From Paenibacillus helianthi (GTDB taxonomy: Bacteria > Bacillota > Bacilli > Paenibacillales > Paenibacillaceae): a stretch of DNA of 64,000 nucleotides. This document shows positions 51,488 through 58,637 of this stretch, one piece after another (the first letter of the stretch is position 1; every line of letters begins with the position of its first letter). The position numbers and the translations under genes were made by a program. The notes below the pieces were generated by a model. That model saw only the letters and a program-made list of their open reading frames with translations. It had not been told where the DNA came from and ran no database searches. Location: contig NZ_LVWI01000025.1 of the NCBI RefSeq assembly GCF_001909055.1, forward strand, positions 62,001 through 126,000, in the 5' to 3' direction.

Positions 51488-53854
51488 CTATTCCAGTTCA
51501 GCCACGGTTACACCCGCGCCGCCTTCGTTATAATTCCCCAGCCGGTAGCTCTTCACATGCTTATGCTTGCGCAGATATTCCTGAATGCCGGTGCGCAGTA
51601 CGCCGGTGCCCTTGCCGTGAATAATGGAGATTTGCCCTAAATTGCCGAGAAAAGCCTCGTCAATGAAGCGGTCTGTCTCCATAATCGCCTCTTCCAGATT
51701 TGTGCCGCGCAGGTCCAGCTCACTGCGGATATTCTCATCACGGGTGCGCTTGACCGTAGTTGCACGGCGGAGTGCAGGAGATGGGGAATCCGGTGCGGAG
51801 GACAGGAATTCCAGATCCTCCAGGTTGACCTTCATCTTCATAATCCCAAACTGTACAATGGCTTCCTTAGGACCGCTAAGTTCAACAACATAGCCCTTCT
51901 GGTTCACATTCTGCACCTTAACTTCATCGCCTGGCTGAATTTTTCTTGGCGCCTTGACGTTGCTGCGGGCAACGGTCTTCTTACGGGGCGCAGGTTCCGC
52001 TTCATCCAGACGGCGGCGGGCTTCAATGAGCTTATGCTCCTTAACCGAAGCTCCTTCCTCCATAGCGAGCCGGCGCAGATCACCGATGATCTGTTCGGCT
52101 TCCTTGCGTGCCTTGTCGAGGATCGCGCTGGCGTCCTTCTCCGCCTTCTCCAGCCGCTTATCACGCTGGCTCTCAAGCTTCTCCAGCTCCTGTTGCTGCC
52201 GGTTGCGGAATTCCTCCGCTTCACGGCGGACCACTTCAGCACGTTCACGCTCGTTCTCTGCCCCAAGACGGTTCTCTTCCAGCGAAGCAATCATGTGCTC
52301 GACGCGCAGGTCCTCTTCCTTAACCTCACCGCGTGCATGCTCAAGTATGGCGTTTGGCATACCGAGACGCTCGGCAATGGCGAACGCATTGCTTCGTCCC
52401 GGTACACCGATTAGCAGCCGGTAGGTAGGACTAAGACTCTGTACATCAAACTCCATGCTGGCATTGATAAGACCTTTGCGTTCGTAAGCATAGGCTTTCA
52501 GCTCACTGTAATGCGTAGTGGCCACCATCCGGCATTCGGTCCGGTGAATATTCTCCAGAATGGCAATGGCCAGGGCAGAGCCTTCGGCAGGGTCGGTACC
52601 CGCACCCACTTCATCCAGAAGAATCAGACTTTTTGGAGTCATTCTGCGCAGAATGGAAATAATATTAGTCATATGGCTGGAGAAGGTACTAAGGCTCTGC
52701 TCAATACTCTGCTCATCGCCAATATCGGCATAAATCGCATCAAATACACACATTTGGCTGCCTTCCTCCGCCGGGATGAACAATCCCGACATCGACATCA
52801 GGCTGAGCAGGCCGATGGTCTTCAGCGTGACCGTCTTACCGCCTGTATTGGGGCCGGTCACGATGATTGAGCTATAGTGGTTGCCAAGCTCGACATCCAG
52901 CGGTACCACCTGCTCTGCCGGAATCAGCGGATGCCGTCCCTTGCGCAGCTTGAGGTAGCCCCGGTCATTCATGCGGGGCTGGGTCGCCTTCATATCACGG
53001 GCCAGACGCGCCTTGGCAAAAATGAAGTCCAGCTCGCCCAGAATATCCACGTCATAGGCCATTTCCTCAGCAATATCGCCAACGAGAGCAGTTAGCCGGT
53101 GCAGGATGATCTCAATCTCCCGCTCCTCACGCAGCCGGGTTTCACGCAGCTTGTTGTTCATGGCCACAATGGATTCCGGTTCGATAAAGAGCGTGGCACC
53201 GGAGCCAGACTGGTCATGCACAATTCCGCCGAAATGAGCACGGTATTCCGCTTTGACCGGAATGACGAAACGGTCACCACGAATCGTCACAAGCTGATCC
53301 TGCAGCATTTTGGCAACGGAGGAAGAGCGGATCATAGAATCCAGCTTCTCGCGGATTCGGGTCTCGCCTCCGCGCAGCTCACGGCGGATGGTGGCCAGCT
53401 CAGGGCTGGCAGTGTCCAGCACATCGGCATTCTCGTCGATACAGCTGCGGATGGCATCCTCAACATGCTTCTGTTCTGACAGCAGATCACTTTGTGCGAA
53501 CAAAAGGGTGATGGTCTCATCTTCATGCATCGCCGCCAGAAACCGCTTGACTCTGCGTGCACCGCCGATAGTATTGCCAACAGAAAGGAGCTCGCTGGTT
53601 CCCAGCATTCCTCCAATAGAGGCACGTTTCAGGGCCATTTTGATGTCCGTTATGCCGCCGAAGGAAGGAATGCCTTTCAGCCGGTCTACATTCGCCGCTT
53701 CGTCCGTAGCCTGCAGCAGCTTTTTCACAGCTTCAAAATCACCGGAAGGCTTGAGGCTTTCCGCCAGCAGCCGTCCCATCGGGGTCTGCGTATATTGCGC
53801 CAATTTATTTAAAATCTTGCGATATTCAAGCGTATGCAAAATTTTGTCGTCCAA
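51488..53854 (-). CDS. mutS2: MutS2, ribosome/DNA-acting ATPase with Smr nuclease domain
   Basis: 788 residues, complete. Core about 1-320 lacks the mismatch-binding domain I of MutS; ATPase with Walker A VTGPNTGGKTVTLKT, LILLDEVGAGTDPAEGSALAIAI (Walker B) and VATTHYSELKAYAY; long coiled coil about 515-630 (ENERERAEVVRREAEEFRNRQQ); C-terminal Smr domain with SELDLRGTNLEEAI and HGKGTGVLRTGIQEYL. MutS2 limits recombination and rescues collided ribosomes in Bacillus. Same neighbourhood as in Bacillus (pheST, zapA, mutS2). Start has GAGCTG only as weak ribosome binding site on this strand, but it fits family length. Confidence 0.95.
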   Translation of the reverse strand: MDDKILHTLEYRKILNKLAQYTQTPMGRLLAESLKPSGDFEAVKKLLQATDEAANVDRLKGIPSFGGITDIKMALKRASIGGMLGTSELLSVGNTIGGARRVKRFLAAMHEDETITLLFAQSDLLSEQKHVEDAIRSCIDENADVLDTASPELATIRRELRGGETRIREKLDSMIRSSSVAKMLQDQLVTIRGDRFVIPVKAEYRAHFGGIVHDQSGSGATLFIEPESIVAMNNKLRETRLREEREIEIILHRLTALVGDIAEEMAYDVDILGELDFIFAKARLARDMKATQPRMNDRGYLKLRKGRHPLIPAEQVVPLDVELGNHYSSIIVTGPNTGGKTVTLKTIGLLSLMSMSGLFIPAEEGSQMCVFDAIYADIGDEQSIEQSLSTFSSHMTNIISILRRMTPKSLILLDEVGAGTDPAEGSALAIAILENIHRTECRMVATTHYSELKAYAYERKGLINASMEFDVQSLSPTYRLLIGVPGRSNAFAIAERLGMPNAILEHARGEVKEEDLRVEHMIASLEENRLGAENERERAEVVRREAEEFRNRQQQELEKLESQRDKRLEKAEKDASAILDKARKEAEQIIGDLRRLAMEEGASVKEHKLIEARRRLDEAEPAPRKKTVARSNVKAPRKIQPGDEVKVQNVNQKGYVVELSGPKEAIVQFGIMKMKVNLEDLEFLSSAPDSPSPALRRATTVKRTRDENIRSELDLRGTNLEEAIMETDRFIDEAFLGNLGQISIIHGKGTGVLRTGIQEYLRKHKHVKSYRLGNYNEGGAGVTVAELE

Positions 53855-54006
53855 TTACAGTCACAGCTCCCTTCATAGATGGTTACATTATACCTAATTC
53901 AGCCGGGTTTCGCTATTTGGGTAAGTTTTCAGGAATAGAAAATCAGATGCAGGCCACAATAACAACTGCACATATCCTTATGCGAAGGCCAAAGGAGGTT
54001 AGTTCA

Positions 54007-54354
54007 GTGAGATTTTTAGGTCATGTGGTCCGTTTTATCGTGGCAGCAATCGTGCTGCTGGTGGTTGGCTGGATTGTCCCGCAGTTCACGATTGGCGGTT
54101 TCTGGAGTGCGCTTATTCTTGCGCTAGTCATTGCACTGCTCGGCTGGGTCATTGAGGGCATCTTCGGCAAAAAAACAACGCCCTTCGGCCGCGGCATCGT
54201 CGGTTTTCTCGTTAGTGCACTGGTCATCTGGATCGCCCAATTCATCGTGAGCGGTGTCAGCGTCACCGTGCTGGGAGCGCTTCTGGCAGCACTGGTCATA
54301 GGCATCATCGACTTGTTCCTGCCGGTCTCCACACCGTTTGAAGCTGCAAAATAA
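54007..54354 (+). CDS. Phage-holin-4-2-like membrane protein (YvlD-like)
   Basis: 115 residues from GTG 54007 (VRFLGHVVRFIVAAI); AAAGGAGGTT ends 6 bases before it. The frame is open 30 codons further upstream, but without a ribosome binding site. Four helices; GWIVPQFTIGGFWSALILALVIALLGW and VSALVIWIAQFIVSGVSVTVLGALLAALVIGIIDLFLPV are the paired repeat of PF04020. Despite the Pfam name these are chromosomal membrane proteins of unknown role, not prophage genes. Confidence 0.8.
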   Translation: MRFLGHVVRFIVAAIVLLVVGWIVPQFTIGGFWSALILALVIALLGWVIEGIFGKKTTPFGRGIVGFLVSALVIWIAQFIVSGVSVTVLGALLAALVIGIIDLFLPVSTPFEAAK

Positions 54355-54386
54355 AGAAGAAATCTGCTGGTCTTACTGCAGACACG

Positions 54387-54426
54387 AAACCCCCTACTCC
54401 GGAATTATAGCGGAATCAGGGGGTTT
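54387..54426. terminator. Bidirectional terminator
   Basis: AACCCCC / GGGGGTT outer stem with inner TCCG/GCGGA pairing, A run before and T run after, between the converging holin-like and diguanylate-cyclase genes. Confidence 0.8.
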
Positions 54427-54437
54427 ATTGTATTAAC

Positions 54438-55514
54438 TTATGCATAAGACAGGATATTATCGTTCATAGATGCAGTGACTACCGCATTTTTACCGGTACG
54501 CTTGGCGGCATATAGGGCATGGTCTGTTTTGCGGAAAAGCACTTCTTTCCCGTCCCCGAGCTGGTAGTCACATAACCCGATACTGACTGTAATTGGCTTG
54601 CCGCCAGCATAGGGATGCTCCATCGCCGCAATGTTCAGCCGCAGCTCTTCAGCCGCAGCGTAGGCCTCTTGTAAGCTTTTATCTGTAAAGATCACCGCAA
54701 ACTCTTCCCCGCCATAGCGGGCCGCAAAATCATTCAAACCAATCAGGCTGCCGACCTTCGCCGCAACCTCCTTGAGCACAAGGTCCCCAACCCAATGACC
54801 ATAGGTATCGTTGACCCGCTTAAAATTATCGATATCGAACAACGCCAGCTGCAGCCTGAGGCCGTTGCTCTCACACTGCTCCAGCAGCGAAACCAGATAT
54901 TCATGAAAGGTCTTATGGTTGTAAAGTCCAGTCAGAGCGTCAATCTTGAGCAGCTTGTCCGAGATCGCCCGTTCCACCAAAAGTCCCTGTTCAGACTTGG
55001 TCAACTGCTCCAGATGCTCACGCACCTCGCGGGCCCGGATAATGACAGCCTGAGTCATGGCAACAAACACGATAAACACACACTCCACCATCAAAAACTC
55101 CAGCAATGGCTTCTCCAGCATTCTCCGCTCCAGCCCGAAGTAAATTCCACCATAGAACAGCAAGCTGAATGCACCCAGCACACCCAGAAGCCTCTGGTCA
55201 AAATAAATAAGAGCTATCATTATAGGCAGCATAAGTGTCATCTGCGCTCCATCCACAAAGGGCTCAAGGACAAAATACATAAGATAAGACACAATGAACC
55301 CGCACACGACCACCACCTGCTTGTGATACAGCAAAGTGGACCGGAGCCACATTTCCGCTGTCATCATGGCTATAAGAATCATGAGATTGCAGCCGATGAA
55401 CAGATGCCCTTTAGTCGGAATTAGGACCGTTCGGACCTCAACCGCAGAATCCGACAAAACAAATAACAGCTGGGCTACCAGCATGAAAAAGACAATAATC
55501 CAATATCCGGTCAA
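54438..55514 (-). CDS. Membrane diguanylate cyclase (GGDEF)
   Basis: 358 residues. Five or six hydrophobic helices up to about 160, short coiled stretch (REVREHLEQLTKSEQ), then a GGDEF domain: DALTGLYNHKTFHEYL, LFDIDNFKRVNDTYGH, ARYGGEEFAVIF (active site GGEEF at 268-272) and ITVSIGL, DHALYAAKRTGKN. It should make c-di-GMP. The inhibitory I-site (RxxD) reads GLND, so product inhibition through the classical site is probably absent. The start is uncertain: TTG at 55514 has no good ribosome binding site, and the frame continues upstream to about 55563 without an ATG. Confidence 0.88.
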   Translation of the reverse strand: MTGYWIIVFFMLVAQLLFVLSDSAVEVRTVLIPTKGHLFIGCNLMILIAMMTAEMWLRSTLLYHKQVVVVCGFIVSYLMYFVLEPFVDGAQMTLMLPIMIALIYFDQRLLGVLGAFSLLFYGGIYFGLERRMLEKPLLEFLMVECVFIVFVAMTQAVIIRAREVREHLEQLTKSEQGLLVERAISDKLLKIDALTGLYNHKTFHEYLVSLLEQCESNGLRLQLALFDIDNFKRVNDTYGHWVGDLVLKEVAAKVGSLIGLNDFAARYGGEEFAVIFTDKSLQEAYAAAEELRLNIAAMEHPYAGGKPITVSIGLCDYQLGDGKEVLFRKTDHALYAAKRTGKNAVVTASMNDNILSYA

Positions 55515-55774
55515 TATTTTACGGTGCCATTTCTCCGTATTCAGTGAAATTTGGGCTAAATTAATGTGGATCCCCTACTTCTCAAGCTATAATATAATTG
55601 CTTTAAGTATAATGAATTTTAAACTTTTTTGCATCATTTTTTTGCAAATTTCGACAAAGTTTGGAGTTTGCTTGCGGGAAGGAAGTTTTCCATTGATTTT
55701 CCAAGACTTCTTGGCCCAATTAAGCTATGCTAGGGGCACGCAAGGCTCACCACTATTCCTGGAGGAGGATGAAG

Positions 55775-56167
55775 ATGATCCGGAGATTTACCATTCTACT
55801 GTCCATCGGTTTGCTGCTAGTACTGTCCGCCTGCGGAGGAACAAGCAGTAACACCAACGACGCAACTTCCCAGAATGAAACGGCTGATGCCGGAATTACG
55901 GCAAAAGAAGAACTCATCATTACAGCAGCGAACTACAGTTTTGATCAAAAGACGTACCATCTGAAAAAAGGGGTTCCGGTAAAGATTATTTTTAAAAATG
56001 AGAGCGGTAATCACGGCATTCTGATTCCGGAGCTGAATCTGCGGCTGGATGGCAAAGATGCCTCCCGGGTTATTGTCCCGGATGAAGCCGGAACGTTCGA
56101 AATGACCTGCGCGATCATGTGTGGCTCGGGCCACAGCGGGATGAGCGCTCAGGTGATCGTAGAGTAA
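55775..56167 (+). CDS. CuA-type cupredoxin lipoprotein
   Basis: 130 residues from ATG 55775, with GGAGGAGG 6 bases before (an ATG at 55769 touches that site). Signal peptide with lipobox VLSAC, so lipid-anchored at Cys20. Cupredoxin domain about 45-130; possible CuA ligands are His80 (NESGNHGILIP), Cys112 and Cys116 (TCAIMCGSGHSGM), His120 and Met123, the full Cys-x3-Cys-x3-His-x2-Met set of cytochrome oxidase subunit II. It is not joined to oxidase genes, so it may be an electron carrier, copper chaperone or stand-alone CuA domain. An upstream 16-codon in-frame extension is rejected. Confidence 0.85.
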   Translation: MIRRFTILLSIGLLLVLSACGGTSSNTNDATSQNETADAGITAKEELIITAANYSFDQKTYHLKKGVPVKIIFKNESGNHGILIPELNLRLDGKDASRVIVPDEAGTFEMTCAIMCGSGHSGMSAQVIVE

Positions 56168-56209
56168 CAGCCATGTTCATACAGTCAATCTATATTAGGG
56201 CATGCATAT

Positions 56210-56254
56210 AAAAGGCGGGCCCCAGGCAATCTTACTGCCTGGGGCCCGCCTTTT
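56210..56254. terminator. Strong bidirectional terminator
   Basis: Perfect 18-19 bp stem AAAAGGCGGGCCCCAGGCA / TGCCTGGGGCCCGCCTTTT with a 7-base loop, between the cupredoxin and zapA-like genes. Confidence 0.93.
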
Positions 56255-56268
56255 CATGCGTCCGCCAT

Positions 56269-58440
56269 TCAACTGTCCTGTTCGATCAGTTGAATCCATT
56301 CATTATATTCACGCTGGAGCTTGGCATATTCCGCCTGAAGTCTGCGATGCTCCTCCGACAGCTTGTCCAGCTCGCCTTGCCGCAGTTCAAACTGTGCCTG
56401 AACCAGGCGCAATTGGCCCTGAACCAGCTCATAGTTCCCGCCGATCTCAGCAAGCTGCTGCTGCACTTGTGCATACTCCCGGCTCATGGAGTCCGTTTTC
56501 GCTTCGGCCTGTCCGGCTTCCTGCTCCCAAATCTCAATCTCCTCACGCAGCTGAGCTTCCGTCTCGTTCCACAGCCTCTGACTCTGCTGAAGCTCCTCGT
56601 ATTTGCGCTTCCATGAGGCTTCCACCTCGCGGGTTTCCCGCAGAGCTTCCTGCTGTTCCACCGCCGCAGCGGCGGCTTCCCGCCCGGCCTCATACAGCTC
56701 TTCCAGACGGCGGGCATTTTCTTCACCTTCGGCCTCCAGAAGCTCGTATTTTTCTTTCAGCTGCTCACCGTCCTGCAGCACCTCATCATACTGCGCAATG
56801 AGCTCCTCATAACGTCCACGCAGCGCTGCCAGCTCCTTGCGGGAGGCTTCGGCTTCTTCGCGATGCTGACGGCTCTCGGTTTCTGCCTCGGCCCGCAGTC
56901 CGGATTCACGGTCAAGCTGCTGCACCATGCCGTCCGCTTGCCCCCGCAGTGTATCGATCTCACGCTGCAGAGCCAAAGACTTCTCTTCCGCTTCCAGCAG
57001 CTTCATCTCCAGCTCCCCGATAGCCTCCATATGCTTGTCGGCAAGTTCTTTCCAGTCTGCCGCTTCCGCTGCGGACTGGGTGAACTGACCTTGCAGTTGA
57101 TGCAGGCTGGCCTTGGCTTCACCGAGGGACTCGCGGAGCGTTGAAGCTTCTTCCTGCTTCGCCTCATAACGCTGGCGCAGCTCTCCCAGTTCGTCACTGA
57201 GCAGGTCTCCGAGTTCATTAGCAGAACGCAGTTCTTCCTGAACCCGGCTCAGGCTATCCGCAGTTTCCTGCAGCGAAGCTCTAAGCCCTGCCGCTTCGTT
57301 CTGCGCGGCCTCATGACGTTCACGCAGATTCTCCAGCTCCTCGAGCTGCAGTGTTCCCTGCTGTGCTGCGGTACGAAGCTCTTCTGTCAGCTGTTCTTCG
57401 CGCAACAGCACCGCTTCATATTGAGCCAGCAGTGTCATGCGGGAATCACGCTCGCCCTTCAGGCCAGCTTCGGCTGCACGCAGCCTGGACTGCAGCTGCC
57501 CGGTGCCGCCGCGAAGCTCGCCAAGCTGTTTCTCCAGCTCCAGTACTTGCTGCTTATGCCGATGCTCCTGCGTGCCTTGCGACTGCCGCAGTTCCTTATT
57601 CTTGGCAAGCTCCTTCTGAAGCGCCTCGCGCTCCTCTGTGAGCTCCTTCTCCAGTGCGGACTTGGTCTCCGCCAGCTCCTTGCTGAGTGATGAGCGGATC
57701 TCCACAATCTCGCCACCGAGCGACTCCCGGGTCTGGGTGAGCTCCACTTCAAGCTGGGATAGGGTTTCCGCCTTCTCCCGCTCCAATGTCTCGCTCAGGG
57801 TCTGCAGCTCCTTGAGGTGAGCAGCTTTCAGTTCTTCCAGCTGCTGCAGACGGGCCGCCTCAGCGGCAGCAAGCTCCTGCCGGCGGCTCTCACGGGCTGC
57901 AGTCTGCTCCTGCTCATAGCTCTCGCGCAGGGTCAACAGCTCTGCTTCGCGCGCCTTAAGCTCTTCAGCTAGTTGCTCGCGGGCAGCCGTTGCTGCCGTC
58001 TCCGCTTCCAGCAGCGCCTCGGCATGCAGCTTCCGCTCCTGCTCCTGAATCTCCAGGTGCCGCCTGCGCTCCTCTTCGGCAGCGGCAATCAGACGGGCAG
58101 CCTCCTCCTTGGCTGCTGCCTCCATCCGTTCGTACTCTTCCTGCCGTTCCTTCTGCGCTTCTGTAAGGCGTGTGACTTCTACACGTAGCTCCGTACGCTC
58201 TCCGGTCAGCATATTCAGCTCATTCTTAAAGTCTTGCACCTGAATGGCCTGCTCTGCCATATGTACAGCAGCAAGCACCGCGATCCGCGGGGTATCCAAC
58301 TGGGAATGTGATTTGGAGATTGCGCGCATATGCTCGTCTACATAGCGGGCAACCTGTTTCATATATTCAGTGCTGCTTCCTACAAGTTTATAAGATGTTC
58401 CATATATCTCCACGGCGACACGAGTCCGGTCCATAGCCAC
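56269..58440 (-). CDS. zapA: ZapA-domain protein with a ~620-residue coiled coil
   Basis: 723 residues. Start GTG 58440 with AAGGAGG 8 bases before and a good promoter at 58494-58523. Residues about 1-95 are ZapA: RVAVEIYGTSYKLVGSSTEYMKQVARYVDEHMRAIS, then LDTPRIAVLAAVHMAEQAIQVQDFKNELN. The rest is almost pure coiled coil, very rich in Glu, Ala, Leu, Gln and Arg (LAEELKAREAELLTLRESY, LRGQADGMVQQLDRESGL), ending IQLIEQDS after a short EYAKLQREYNEW. Typical ZapA is about 85-110 residues; in Bacillus it lies at this same place, between pheT and mutS2, so this is the zapA locus with a long added tail. ZapA binds and bundles FtsZ at midcell. The role of the tail is unknown. Confidence 0.87.
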   Translation of the reverse strand: MAMDRTRVAVEIYGTSYKLVGSSTEYMKQVARYVDEHMRAISKSHSQLDTPRIAVLAAVHMAEQAIQVQDFKNELNMLTGERTELRVEVTRLTEAQKERQEEYERMEAAAKEEAARLIAAAEEERRRHLEIQEQERKLHAEALLEAETAATAAREQLAEELKAREAELLTLRESYEQEQTAARESRRQELAAAEAARLQQLEELKAAHLKELQTLSETLEREKAETLSQLEVELTQTRESLGGEIVEIRSSLSKELAETKSALEKELTEEREALQKELAKNKELRQSQGTQEHRHKQQVLELEKQLGELRGGTGQLQSRLRAAEAGLKGERDSRMTLLAQYEAVLLREEQLTEELRTAAQQGTLQLEELENLRERHEAAQNEAAGLRASLQETADSLSRVQEELRSANELGDLLSDELGELRQRYEAKQEEASTLRESLGEAKASLHQLQGQFTQSAAEAADWKELADKHMEAIGELEMKLLEAEEKSLALQREIDTLRGQADGMVQQLDRESGLRAEAETESRQHREEAEASRKELAALRGRYEELIAQYDEVLQDGEQLKEKYELLEAEGEENARRLEELYEAGREAAAAAVEQQEALRETREVEASWKRKYEELQQSQRLWNETEAQLREEIEIWEQEAGQAEAKTDSMSREYAQVQQQLAEIGGNYELVQGQLRLVQAQFELRQGELDKLSEEHRRLQAEYAKLQREYNEWIQLIEQDS

Positions 58441-58493
58441 AGTTGTGCCCTCCTTTGTATGTGTGCTGATTCTAAGCTGGTATCCCTGCTCCT

Positions 58494-58523
58494 ATTGTAG
58501 CGTCATTTATTCTCTTTTGCCAA
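58494..58523 (-). promoter_or_regulatory. Promoter of the zapA-like gene
   Basis: Minus strand: -35 TTGGCA (58518-58523), 18-base spacer, -10 TACAAT (58494-58499). Confidence 0.7.
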
Positions 58524-58580
58524 AAAGCCGTACATTTCATAGATTCTGCCGGTAGCCGCCGTAGCCCCAAGGGTTAGAAA

Positions 58581-58622
58581 AAAACCGCAGCGAACTCCGT
58601 TTGTAAATGGATTCGCTGCGGC
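58581..58622 (-). terminator. Terminator after pheT
   Basis: CCGCAGCGAA / TTCGCTGCGG stem followed on the minus strand by a run of T; 16 bases after the pheT stop. Confidence 0.88.
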
Positions 58623-58637
58623 TTTGCACAATTCCTG

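Noticed and set aside
53917..54006. 30-codon N-terminal extension of the holin-like protein
   Set aside because: The GGAGG site at 53994-53999 lies directly before the GTG at 54007; the extension has no start signal.
54007..54354. Prophage holin
   Set aside because: The Pfam name suggests phage, but no phage genes are near and the family is a common chromosomal membrane family.
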